From the NCBI GenBank assembly GCA_905182985.1, contig CAJJDN010000095.1, positions 275,982-339,981 of the forward strand: 64,000 bases of DNA. Reading direction: 5' to 3'. Positions within the stretch are counted from its first letter, which is position 1; each line of letters starts with the position of its first letter. The DNA is from Paramecium sonneborni (Eukaryota > Ciliophora > Oligohymenophorea > Peniculida > Parameciidae). The notes below the pieces were generated by a model. That model was given only the letters and a program-made list of their open reading frames with translations, did no database searches and was not told where the DNA came from. Positions 47,469 through 58,632 of this stretch are shown here, one piece after another. The translations under genes and the position numbers were made by a program.

Positions 47469-48532
47469 ATGTCATAAAGACCACCTGTCCCATAAAGTAA
47501 TATAGACATCTAAATCATTAGATTAAGCACCTTAACCATAATAATATCCACCAGCCCCATAATATGCTCCAACATTAGCTCCATAATATGCTCCAACATA
47601 TGCTCCATAATATGCTCCAACATTAGCTCCTTAATATGCTCCTCTTACAAGCTATGTTCCACAACAATATGCACCTGCTCCTATTGCACCACTCACATAT
47701 AGTGTTGCCAGACCTGTTGCTCCAGTTGTTGCTTAACCAGTTGTTGCTCAACCAGTTGTTGCTTAACCAGTTGTTGCTTAACCAGTTATGTAAGCCCCCG
47801 TTTTGTAATAATCTGTCATTGCTCAGCCAGTCGTTTAATAATCAGTTCATGTATAAATATTCAAATCTAAATTTTAAGGCAACTATTAAAGGAGAATCAA
47901 GAATTGAATATATTCCTTATCAAAAAGCTGTTATGGAATATGAAGAATAAGAAGTTGTTTAATATGTCCCAAGAGAAAGAAAAGTTACAGATTATTATGC
48001 AGTTGAATATTAGACCGAATATATCCCATAAGTCTTCTAAGAAAAATACACAGGTATGTAATTATTATAAATTTAGAATACGTACCAGTTGACAGATATT
48101 AAGAAAGAGTTGAATATTATCCAGTTGAAAAATAAGTTGTTCATGTATAAAAATTGTTTTAATTAATTTTAGCAATAAGTTCAACCAGTAGTATAACAAG
48201 TTGTCTAATAACCAGTTGTTCAATAAGTTGTTTAACAACCAGTTGTTTAATAAGTTGTTCAATAACCAGTTGTTTAATAAGTTGTTCCTCAACCAGTTGT
48301 TTAATAAGTTGTCTAATAACCTGTCAGTGTTGTCTAACCAGTTTAATCTGTTCCAGTGACATATGCACCATAATATGCTGCACCATAATATGCTGCACCA
48401 ATTGTCTCATCAAGAGTTGTACCATCATATCCCTAATATCCATCATATCCATCATATCCTTAATATCAACCAGCACCCTAATAAGTCTAACCATAATAAC
48501 AACCACCAAGATCTAATTTGAATGTTGCTTGA
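47469..48532 (+). CDS. Alveolin/IMCp-like cortical cytoskeleton protein
   Basis: Four introns (25, 28, 23 and 28 nt) leave about 319 residues. Three zones: an N-terminal Pro/Ala/Gln/Tyr repeat (QYAPTLAP, QYAPTYAP), then VVAQP repeats; a central charged, Val/Pro/Tyr-rich core (RIEYIPYQKAVMEYEEQEVV, DYYAVEYQTEYIPQVFQEKY, EYVPVDRYQERVEYYPVEKQ) in the style of alveolins/IMCp proteins; and a C-terminal VVQQP repeat followed by YPSYPQY repeats. Alveolins form the sheet under the alveolar sacs of ciliates and apicomplexans. There is no TM segment or signal peptide. Confidence 0.8.
47545..47790 (+). repeat. In-frame coding tandem repeats, N-terminal zone
   Basis: Units of about 33 bp, CCATAATATGCTCCAACATT and variants, recur from about 47551 to 47640 (QYAPTLAP type). 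About four 15-bp GTTGTTGCTTAACCA units follow at 47727-47788 (VVAQP). All are within the alveolin-like gene and keep the frame. Confidence 0.85.
48172..48330 (+). repeat. In-frame coding tandem repeats, C-terminal zone
   Basis: Repeats of about 27-30 bp built from GTTGTTTAATAACCA and CAAGTTGT/TAAGTTGT encode VVQQP and QQVVQQP units. Synonymous TAA, TAG, CAA and CAG glutamine codons alternate between units, so the protein repeat is kept more strictly than the DNA. Confidence 0.85.
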
Positions 48533-49332
48533 AATATTAAGTGCACATAAATAAATTATATTGTTATTATCTATTTCAAATATTCATTTTTTAATTTTGA
48601 AATAATCACAATCAAAAATCATTATTTTATATATACCTAATATTATAAAGAAAATATTTCAATAAAATGCTTTGTTTAGATCTTTCAATTTATAAATAGT
48701 TCTTTAAGTCAAAATAATATTAAATAAATAAATTTTATTTTCGAAATAAACTTAATTTAAAATAAAATTTCCTAATACTACTCCTTTCTTTGTAATTTTA
48801 ATCCAAAATTAGATAATAATACTATGAAATTTAAAAATAGTACTTTTTAAGTTAACTGAGTACCCTTATTCATGATATTGTAAAATTATATAGTGTGAAT
48901 TAGACAATCCCATATTTATTTAATAATATAATTTATCAGATTAAAAAAAAAAGAAAATAAGAATTAATTAATGATGACTTTTCACTTCGCAGTGACCCCC
49001 ATGACATATCATGAGTGTAAAATCTTCCTTAGATGCCTGATATTATATATATTTTTATTAAATTAATCACATTAAAAATATATATAAATATTTTACCAGA
49101 ATCAGATGAATGATAAAATGTGTACAAATTTTCCCTTTCTCAATTGATTTGAGTTTATTATTATTTGTATAAAATAATTAAAATATATTAATATGATAGT
49201 CTTGTTAAAATGTAATTAAATTCTGAATCTAACTATTTACTTATTGTTTATTGTTAAAAGTATTTATTTGAATTTAATTTTTAACAATATCATTTTAAGG
49301 TAGGCTAAAAGTTTAAGTGATTACATTTAATT
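48533..49332. other. AT-rich intergenic space holding the U14 gene
   Basis: Apart from U14 at 48967-49044, this holds only AT-rich DNA without recognisable frames. It is the 3' flank of the alveolin-like gene on the left and of a minus-strand gene on the right, so neither protein promoter lies here. Confidence 0.6.
48967..49044 (+). ncRNA. U14: U14 C/D box snoRNA
   Basis: Box C ATGATGA is at 48971-48977 and box D CTGA at 49037-49040. Between them are both diagnostic 18S-pairing elements of U14: TTCGCAGT at 48986-48993 (complement of ACTGCGAA near the 18S 5' end) and TTCCTTAGATG at 49025-49035, one base before box D (complement of CATCTAAGGAA). The stretch is markedly richer in G+C than its flanks, and the total length of about 75 nt fits U14. 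U14 is needed for 18S rRNA processing and guides a ribose methylation next to domain B. It stands alone in the intergenic space, not inside an intron. Confidence 0.9.
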
Positions 49333-49881
49333 TCAATAATTAGAATATTTATTAAGTATTCTTTTATTAATAATATTCAATCTCTTTTGTTTTTTGAAGA
49401 GTTTTTATGTATTTTATTTGCATTATTCTTGAATTTAATAGGGATCATCAACAATTTTCATACTAAACATTGGTAAAGGTATATCTGTTATTTATACAGT
49501 TTTAGATTCAATTCTTCTTGGAGATGGAGTTAAGTTTATTCTTTTTTTTTTGGATGGAAGAACTGGAATTTTATTATAATTATGAACAGGATTCAATTTA
49601 GATGGGTCTTTGATATGTCCCAAACGAATCATCATAAACATTTTTTTTCTATCTAACTCTTACAAATATCCAAAATCCAGATCATTTAGTTTTTGTGCCA
49701 TTGGTGATCTTACTTTCCTTTCAATTTTAATAAGAGGTTTTGATCTAACAGCCTCTACACAAGGAGGAGTAGCATTTAGAGTTCTGGATGATTTTGGTTA
49801 ATTATAATTTAATCTTGATGAGATTTACCTTTCGTTCTCATTATAATAGTTAGATATTTTTGTTAGATTAATTACATCCAT
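49333..49881 (-). CDS. Small basic protein, unknown
   Basis: Intronless, 182 residues. Lys/Arg/Ser/Pro-rich without TM segments: YNQPKSSRTLNATPPC near the start, RKVRSPMAQKLNDLDFGYLQ in the middle, then KKMFMMIRLGHIKDPSKLNP and LPSKKKRINLTPSPRRIESK. The SP and TP sites after basic residues look like kinase targets. I do not recognise the family. Confidence 0.75.
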
Positions 49882-50220
49882 TTTTGTAATTAATAAATAA
49901 ATTATTGTATTTATCAATAAACTTTATAAATTCTTTTTATTTGAATAGATACTAAACGTTGATTAAACAACTTAAAATTAAATTAATTATAATTTAAAAT
50001 TGAGTTTGATGATAAATTATAATCATAAAAATTCTTTTTTATAACATCAAATCTTGTAGTTATTCAAAAATTATCAAATATTTTGCAAGAAATAATGATA
50101 CCTTAAGATAGCTTCTTAAAATTAAATTATTTAATAACAAAAGCCAGAATTAACTAAAGATTATAATTTGACAAAAATAAATTAAATAGTTGATCATATT
50201 GCTAGAAGAATTTCATTAAA

Positions 50221-51013
50221 TCATTATTCAATAATTTAATCTTCTTCTTTTGGTTCAGGTGAATATATAATTGAGTCTCTATCAGATAGAATAAAAGGCA
50301 AGAGATCTGATAGTTCAATTTCTTTATGACTAATACATTGCCTTTGATTAATCAAGGTAGGTTTGAGATGCCAGTATAATATATAATAATTGAGCTTGAG
50401 TTTATTCAGTAAAAAAGTAATCAAAATTAAAAGCACAATCTTTGCAATTACGATTATTATGACATGAATACTTTTCAATTTATCTCGAAAAACAAAAATA
50501 AAAATTGCCAAGATAATCAACACAAGAAAGACAATCACCATGAACAGAATGAGCCACTTTCCAATAGTATTAATGTTTCTCCTAATTCTAAACCATTTCA
50601 TACATATAGTATCCTCCTATTTGAAATGAATAGGAACATTCGTTTTTGCAAATAAATGCTAATTCTTTATACTTTTTTGCGTTCCTTCTAGCGGTATCCT
50701 AAATGCACTTTTCATGATATGTAATTCCTTTACATTTACAATATTAATAAACAACTCCAAAATCACAATTACATTCTTAACAAGCTTTAAAAGGTTAATC
50801 TATCTGTCTATTAGTGGATGACAACATATTCAGTACAATTGTTTCATGACTTTTCACTAAAATTGTTCCTTTATGCCTTGTAGATGGTGAAGTCAAAGGT
50901 GTAAATCTCAGACGATAATTGCTTGATTCTTAAACTGTTAAATCGGATAGATTTTAAGAATTTCTTCCTTATTATCTCTACTCTGAAAGTTTATTTAATG
51001 TTGAATTTCTCAT
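50221..51013 (-). CDS. RING-CH (MARCH-like) membrane protein
   Basis: One 22-nt intron joins the finger to the membrane part; 256 residues. The zinc ligands follow the C4HC3 order: CQECNCDFGVVYQYCKCKG, then ITYHEKC, and FICKNEC. Two TM helices follow (WLILFMVIVFLVLIILAIFI and VIIIVIAKIVLLILITFLL), then an acidic tail. MARCH-type ligases ubiquitinate membrane cargo. The finger is compact, so ligase activity is inferred. The downstream exon alone forms a 121-codon frame that could be mistaken for a separate gene. Confidence 0.78.
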
Positions 51014-51948
51014 TAATATTTTACAATAAAAAAATCAAATTTTAAATATAAACACAAAATTGAAATATTATTTCTTGCTTTAGTTTTTAAAGATTAAGCT
51101 CATTCCTTAAAAAATCCACAGAGCATCACATAATAACATTGTATCCATAAATGAGTCAATATTTATCAATATTTAAAAGGAAGTTTTTCTTTTAATTATT
51201 TATCAAACACTGCAAACATTGCAAAGACTTCCTAATTTCTCATTTTTTAATAATTTAAAAAAAAAAAAAAATTATCTTTCTAAAGGATAAAAAGTTATTT
51301 TAAATTTTAAGATTTTGAAAATAAAGTTTAGCCTTAAATAATCCTTTGTTGAGTTTAATTTTGGATTTCTCTATCATAATATTTATGAAATTTTAAATTT
51401 ACTGTATTTATTCAAATAAATAAGGTTAAATAAAGTTAATCTATTAATATATAAATTGAAAATACAGCGTTGTAATAATTTGAAGTAAATTACAATAAAT
51501 TTATTAAGGTATCCAAAAATAAATACAAGAATTAATATTTATTTAGATAATTTTAAATTCCAGTTTGACTTTTAAATTTATTCTAATATTTAAATTGATT
51601 TAAGTTTCATCAATTGATTAAAAATAGTTAATCTATTTTTAAATTACTTTTTATCTTCTTTAAAAATTTTTTTATGGAATAAATAATAAAATATTGAATC
51701 TTCTATTCTCAAATATTTTAGATTGCAGGAATTATTGATTAGATTTAAAAGGAGATTCTCGGGAATAAAGTGTTGTCAAGTTATCACATGAAATTTTGTT
51801 ATTTTTAAACAATTCTTAGTACTATTTTTATTTTGGTTCCTTTATAATGCTCCAAGTAAAATTTTTATACAGCATTTTCTTCAAAGTTAAAAAAACTTTT
51901 AAGACTTTTTGAAACCGAGATTGTTAAAAAATAATTTTTAAGAAAATT
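51014..51948. other. AT-rich intergenic region
   Basis: No gene recognised. It contains A and T runs (12-13 A near 51260) and several short frames without coding character. It lies between divergent genes. Confidence 0.5.
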
Positions 51949-52310
51949 ATGGACAATAGAATAAATCTCAAATCATAAATATTATTTAATAAAAGAGACC
52001 GATCAAGCTCTCAAGGAAGTGTTAATAACAATATCAAAAAAAAGGGTGCTGCTCTATATAATTATTTAAGAGAAAAAAAACTATATTGATGGAGTATCCC
52101 TTTTTTCCAATTAATAAGGTATTAATATTTGTATTAAATAACATCTTAGTATAATATAAAATTAGGCCAAATTTTTCAGAAAATAATAGTTTTATATCAG
52201 CAGATTAATCTCTATAACCTGTTAAGAATACTTTTTAGATCATTTCTATACAGAATAAAAAAAGCTTAAATCTAAAATAAATTGTTTTAAGTATTTAATG
52301 CTGGCCTTGA
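51949..52310 (+). CDS. Small orphan protein
   Basis: ATG 51949, two introns (25 nt starting GTGCTG; 31 nt starting GTATTA) and TGA 52308-52310 give 101 residues. It is Lys/Asn/Ser/Gln-rich (FNKRDRSSSQGSVNNN, then PNFSENNSFISADQSLQPV). Removing both introns is needed to avoid two TGAs. No domain seen. The duplicated block begins six bases into this gene, so the copy at 53056-53411 lacks its start. Confidence 0.6.
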
Positions 52311-53054
52311 TAAGTAAATGAAAACAATCAATAAAATATAAATTAAAAAAAGTAGTATATATTATATATAAATTTACATTTTTTGGTTTTTTTATAAATA
52401 TAAAATTCAGAGAAAGCATATAATCACAATAAAAATTATCCAACTTATTTAATTTTTTCAGTTTAAGCTAAGACCTAGTCTATTTTTTTTGGATCCATTC
52501 TATAAGTGTTAATAACTATCTTTGTGCTCTTCTTCTTTGCTTTTCTACGTCTATGAATTGCTTTGGGTAAAAATCCTCTTTGAAAATCCATCGAAAGGTA
52601 TCGATCTTTTTGTGTAGGGTAATCTAAATCACATTAATTAACCTTTTTAAAAATAAATTGTACTTCTTTTTCATATTGACTATTGAAAGAAGAAAATAAT
52701 TTTAATATTTCAGCTTCTTATTTAAATTCTTTCATTCTATTCATTTGATTTTCAATTTCAACTGGATCTAATTTACTAAAAAATTTTAAGTTTTTTTTAA
52801 CTGGTGAATTTAAATCTTACGTAAAGGATTTTGATTATCCATGTAAATTAGTACATAATTAATCTTCAAATTTTAAAAATTAAATCTTTGATGGGTCAAC
52901 ATCTTTTCCTAATAATTTTAATTTGTGTTCTGATATATGTGATATCTCTTCATAGCAATTTGAAGCGTTTTTGTTAAAAGTTAGTTCAATTTTAGAAGCG
53001 TTTTAAATTTATTCTTATCTTTATTTATCTAGTAAATATAAAATTGTTATACAT
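51955..53054. repeat. First copy of a 1.10 kb duplicated segment
   Basis: Bases 51955-53054 appear identical to 53056-54155 (offset 1101) with a single N at 53055 between them. Each copy holds the small orphan gene and the C-terminal part of the 1010-residue gene. This is again typical of unmerged contig ends. Confidence 0.9.
52424..53054 (-). pseudogene. Truncated duplicate of the 1010-residue gene's 3' end
   Basis: Same frame, same TGA and same terminal residues (GQFLL) as the complete gene at 53525-56586, but cut off at the N. Undiverged, so most likely an assembly artefact. Confidence 0.85.
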
Positions 53055-53055
53055 N

Positions 53056-53411
53056 AATAGAATAAATCTCAAATCATAAATATTATTTAATAAAAGAGAC
53101 CGATCAAGCTCTCAAGGAAGTGTTAATAACAATATCAAAAAAAAGGGTGCTGCTCTATATAATTATTTAAGAGAAAAAAAACTATATTGATGGAGTATCC
53201 CTTTTTTCCAATTAATAAGGTATTAATATTTGTATTAAATAACATCTTAGTATAATATAAAATTAGGCCAAATTTTTCAGAAAATAATAGTTTTATATCA
53301 GCAGATTAATCTCTATAACCTGTTAAGAATACTTTTTAGATCATTTCTATACAGAATAAAAAAAGCTTAAATCTAAAATAAATTGTTTTAAGTATTTAAT
53401 GCTGGCCTTGA
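53056..53411 (+). pseudogene. Duplicate of the small orphan gene without its start codon
   Basis: Identical to 51955-52310 but starts just after the first two codons because the segment begins at the N. Probably an assembly artefact. Confidence 0.8.
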
Positions 53412-54155
53412 TAAGTAAATGAAAACAATCAATAAAATATAAATTAAAAAAAGTAGTATATATTATATATAAATTTACATTTTTTGGTTTTTTTATAAAT
53501 ATAAAATTCAGAGAAAGCATATAATCACAATAAAAATTATCCAACTTATTTAATTTTTTCAGTTTAAGCTAAGACCTAGTCTATTTTTTTTGGATCCATT
53601 CTATAAGTGTTAATAACTATCTTTGTGCTCTTCTTCTTTGCTTTTCTACGTCTATGAATTGCTTTGGGTAAAAATCCTCTTTGAAAATCCATCGAAAGGT
53701 ATCGATCTTTTTGTGTAGGGTAATCTAAATCACATTAATTAACCTTTTTAAAAATAAATTGTACTTCTTTTTCATATTGACTATTGAAAGAAGAAAATAA
53801 TTTTAATATTTCAGCTTCTTATTTAAATTCTTTCATTCTATTCATTTGATTTTCAATTTCAACTGGATCTAATTTACTAAAAAATTTTAAGTTTTTTTTA
53901 ACTGGTGAATTTAAATCTTACGTAAAGGATTTTGATTATCCATGTAAATTAGTACATAATTAATCTTCAAATTTTAAAAATTAAATCTTTGATGGGTCAA
54001 CATCTTTTCCTAATAATTTTAATTTGTGTTCTGATATATGTGATATCTCTTCATAGCAATTTGAAGCGTTTTTGTTAAAAGTTAGTTCAATTTTAGAAGC
54101 GTTTTAAATTTATTCTTATCTTTATTTATCTAGTAAATATAAAATTGTTATACAT
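53056..54155. repeat. Second copy of the 1.10 kb duplicated segment
   Basis: Matches 51955-53054. It continues without a break into the rest of the 1010-residue gene, so this copy represents the genuine right-hand contig. Confidence 0.9.
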
Positions 54156-56586
54156 AGCATTATCTGATATTTAGCATCCTAATCAGGATTAAACTCTAAC
54201 TATTTCATTAATTATTCAATAATTGCTCTTTTTTATAATAAGGGCATATCATCTGGAATTTTAAATTATTCCATCAGCTCTCTTTCATATTTCATTTTTT
54301 CAACTTGCTTTTAATATTCAATTTATCTTTATTTTTCTTTTTCTTGTTACTCAAGCTTTTTAGGCTAAAATATGATATAATTAAAACTCTTACATCCATA
54401 GGAGATATCTAATTAGATGATTTTCTCCTCGCAAAATTTAATGCAACTGCAGCAGCCGGTAATTTTAATTATTTTGCATTTTTCACAATTTTAGATCTAT
54501 TGGATTTATCACCTTAGGAAGATTCAATAGTCAATTTACTTTCAGGTTAACTATCTTCAGATCTTTGTTATTATTGTTAAATTGAATCTTTGATTTGAGA
54601 TCTAGATTTATTATTAGCCCTATTATGTTTAATGCTGCTCTAAGTATTATTAACAGGAATAAGCATTTTTTATTATGATTAAGTACCTGGTATAATACTA
54701 GATGTAGGAATATATGAATTTGAAGGAATATATCCATTACGTGGAGATAATGGTTATTTTTATTAAAGATAAGTTTAAGTAGGAAATTGTTTTTAATCTT
54801 CCAATCTTAAGAGGGAAAAAGAAGCTATAGAATTTTAATAATTTTGGACCTTTTAATTAGGTGAGCCTTCTATTGATTCTTCTAAAATTATATTATTCAT
54901 ATGTTGATTTGGTTCACATTAATTAACTTATATATTAATTTGTTAAGTAAAAGTTTGATTACTTTAAAAGTTTTCTTCATCATGCATGATAGAAGTAATG
55001 CTTGTTTATTATTATAATAGTTTTTGAGTAGATTTTTTCATTTAATCTAAATTATCTTAAGTTTAAAATAAAGGATAATCTTATTATTTATATGCTTCAA
55101 TGTGTGTAGTGGCTGGTCTCAATGAATTTGAATGTTGATGATGATTATTTTACATATTTGAATGTAATGATTATTCTAATAAGGAGATTTATGACTCTTC
55201 TTTTGAAATTGAATTTTCATTTTATTATTCCTAAAATATTTATTGATCAATTAATTTTTAATCATTTGATTAAAGTGTTTTGAGTTTTGTTTTTGTTGAT
55301 TTTGCAGAAATCACAGATCTAGCTGATTAAGGAGGAGACAGAAAATTACTTTATGGATGTATTTCTTCTAAACTTTTCTTTGGACTTATTTAATTTATAT
55401 TAAAATTGCTTGTAGACGATACAATCTCCTATGTTTTACCAGGAATAAATGAAAATTTAGCCTACTAAGATTTTTATTACATTTTATTTGATTTTTTATC
55501 ATTATCTAAAAATTTAGCACTTTATACAATTTACTGTTAATTTTCTGTTTTGATATCTTTTATATTAGGATCCATTCCATAATTAATATTTTTTAATCTA
55601 TCACTTTAAGTCATAGGTTTTCTTTAAGTGCTAAAATCTTCATCATTGCTATAATATTTTTATAACTTTTCTTTGAGATCCATTTTACTGGAATCACTTC
55701 CCATAGGCAAATTTTATTATTATTTTTTGGAGTGACTTTATAATTATTATGATTATTATATATTATTACTATCCTACTTTTCAAATTTTACAATTTATTA
55801 ATCATTCTGGTTCGATTAAAATTCTTAATGAATTTTTTTTGAGTTATCATCAATTTTATTATCATCTTTCTTTTCTTTATCTATATTGTTATTGTTATTA
55901 GTATTTTTAATAATAAAGTCTTCTTATTGTTCTATTTCTCCATCTTAACTTACTATATTAATAATGGCCATCTCATTTTTAGGAACTTGAATATTTTCAT
56001 TGATTGTTGACTATTTTAGAGATGGAAATTCTTTCATAATATTTTCTGCTTGTGTACTATTAGGACTATTTAATTAAAAGGGATTAATGCAACGAGCTGA
56101 TGAATCATTCTATTATTAACTTCTATTTGTGTGATACTTCGCAAAACCACTATTGTAAATTTTATCTAATTTCAAGTTGCCATTCTTATTTGATTATTGT
56201 TATCCAATAAATTAAGGATCTATCTCTGTGGTTTATTATTCTTTGTTATTTAAATTTCTATTGCTAAATGTATTAATGTAGTTCCTTCTCATATCTATTG
56301 ATGATGAAGCTACAGTCCTTATCTCATATGGCACTTTTTTCTCAAGATATGGTGTTTAATTTTTTATCAGATTTTTTCTTACTGTTCCTAAAATCTAAAT
56401 GTGCAAAGGTTAGATAACTTTTTTTTCAGTTTACCTTTTGGTTAATAATTCACAAAATTAAGCTTAATCCACAAATGAAATTGATTGTAGATGCCCTGCT
56501 AATACTCTTTCAACTATTGTCAAAATAAAAAGCTCTTCTCTTTAAATATTTCTCTTATTGTCAACCTCAAATTCGTAAGCTTTCAT
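53525..56586 (-). CDS. Large Q/N/S-rich protein, unknown
   Basis: One 29-nt intron near the 3' end; 1010 residues. The N-terminus is folded in style (REELFILTIVERVLAGHLQS, then ISFVDQAQFCELLTKRQTEK). About 650 residues of low-complexity Gln/Asn/Ser/Lys sequence with many SP sites follow. The last 250 residues are again folded and helical: DMPLLQKRAIIEQLMKQLEF, CYEEISHISEHKLKLLGKDV, and a basic end with KAIHRRRKAKKKSTK. The disordered middle with folded ends suggests a scaffold. No known domain was identified. Confidence 0.75.
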
Positions 56587-57588
56587 TTTTATATTATAAA
56601 ATATAAATTAAAATTTTAATAGATATTATATATAATTATAGAAAGTGTATTAGACTTTGAAATTTAACTTAAAAACACTATCAATTAATATCTCTAGATT
56701 CATCATCTATAGTGAACCATAATTAAAAATAAGTTTTAATTAATAGATTAGTTTCAAGAAGATGAAACTCAGCTCAAATAAATTATTCTTTATCTTTAAA
56801 TTATACAATTCAATGCTTTTATTTACAAAATTTAGTTTTATTTAAAAGACTGATTCAAATTTCAATTAAGAGTAACTTCTTCATGGTTCTACAAAATTAA
56901 AATTTATTTCCTTTCTATAAATTTTATTTAAAACAACATCAAATGTATAAATAATTGTGCATTCAGAATTATTGGTAAATAATAATAATTCGATTTGTTA
57001 AATAAAGCAATAATTTACTCTAAAAAAATTCATAAATTTTACTCAATCTATCCACTTTTATAAAAGTTAAAAACTCAATTATTAAAAGATTAAAAACTTG
57101 CTTTAATGAATTTCAAATAATCTCTCATTATTTATGATGAATAAATAGTGAATTTTTAATAAGCAAAAAGGGAATAAGAGCTCTATAGATATATATATAA
57201 GTAAGTAAACGAAAAATAATTAAATGATTACGAATATTCTAGTTCTAAGAAGTAAAGAAGAAGGTTTCATTTAAGATGAGAAGAAACAAATCATTGATAT
57301 AATAATATAAAGATTTAGTGCTACTTGGACTTGATTAAATGTTATAAAAATTTTGGGTTATATATAACGACGATATAATTATTATTGAAAATTATTTCAA
57401 TCATAAATATTTTATTATGTGCTATTTTGACATATTTTTTCATAATATACACAATTATATACCTTTTAGAAAAATGTTGTAAACATAAGGAAGAAACAAT
57501 TAGAATATTTTAAACAATAGATCCAAAATATTTAGTATAAATAGTAATTATAATAAACAAAAAATACAATCACATTTAAATAGGAATT
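56587..57588. other. 1-kb AT-rich intergenic region
   Basis: Mostly featureless, with an (AT)n tract near 57190. A 36-codon frame from ATG 57224 to TGA 57332-57334 (MITNILVLRSKEEGFIQDEK) has coding-like composition but no extension could be found. Confidence 0.5.
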
Positions 57589-58431
57589 TCATAATAGAGT
57601 TAATATTCTTGATTTTCTGGTGGTTTTAATCTTATTAATAACTCTGGGTTTATTAGATGAAAAATATTGAGGGTTAATTTGAAATTTAACAAATTTAGCT
57701 TCTTCGTTAAAAAAAGGAGATTTAGAAATGCTGGTTTCCTTTTTTAAGATACCCTTAAGTGGTTGGATATGAAAATTATTTGATTCATAAGTTTTTTTTT
57801 TTTCTTCTAATTTTTAAGTATTTACTATGGTTTGGTACTTATCTTAGCAACCTATCATGTTATGATCAATAAAAAAGTTATCAGACTCAATTAAAGAATA
57901 ATTAATAGGTGTACCAGGATCATTTACTCTTACTTCTATAAAAACTGCCTTTGCCTAAGGTCTTTGTAACTTATAAGATGGATGTTCGATAATTCTTATA
58001 TGAGACTTTTATATTTGGCTTCCCATTTGTTTAAATTTATTAATCTTATAATCAGTTTGATTTAGCCTTAATAGTAATTATTGGATGAGATTTTAAAATT
58101 TATAGAATTCCAAAAACTAATAAAGTTTAATAAATTTAAATTAAGCTGGTAATATATTTGGCTATTAGATGCAGCATAATGTATGAAAGATACATTAAAA
58201 TAATTTTTATTGTTAATAATTAAAAATCTTGAAAATAAAAAAATACATTATTAAAATAAATCTATTTTCTTAAATTTAAGTATGAGAATTATGCTAAAAT
58301 GAACTATTGATATTTAATTTTAATACAGTGCTTATTGATTTGATATTTTTCATTTTTTGAGAATTAATATTTTCAGTATTTATAGCTTGGGAAGGATAAA
58401 ATTTAAATTTCTTCAAAGAGTTTATAAACAT
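57589..58431 (-). CDS. Unknown hydrophilic protein
   Basis: Introns of 19 and 32 nt join three exons into 263 residues. A basic N-terminus (MFINSLKKFKFYPSQAINTE) is followed by a helical Gln/Leu stretch, then SHIRIIEHPSYKLQRPQAKA and VFIEVRVNDPGTPINYSLIE, which read like a small beta-rich domain. The end is basic (NKIKTTRKSRILTLL). No family recognised. The first exon and the 19-nt intron are less certain than the last exon. Confidence 0.65.
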
Positions 58432-58632
58432 AATTAAATTAGTGAAAATCGACATTACTTTGAGAGAAAACAATAAAAAAATTTCTAATTAGAAGAGTTG
58501 AGTAAAACTATGAATTTTATATACAAAAAAAAAAAAAAGAGTTCTTAACAATAGCAACTAAAATAAAATAATTAGAGCGAATGGATTAAAGTTGTTTATG
58601 ATATCAACAGAATTATTCATTAAAATTGATTT

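Noticed and set aside
48065..48509. Two minus-strand frames with Leu/Asn and Met/Asp repeats
   Set aside because: They are the antisense of the VVQQP and YPSYPQ coding repeats in the alveolin-like gene.
50236..50601. Separate 121-residue two-TM protein on the minus strand
   Set aside because: A 22-nt intron joins it in frame to the upstream RING-CH finger, so it is the second exon of one gene; the real stop is TGA at 50221.
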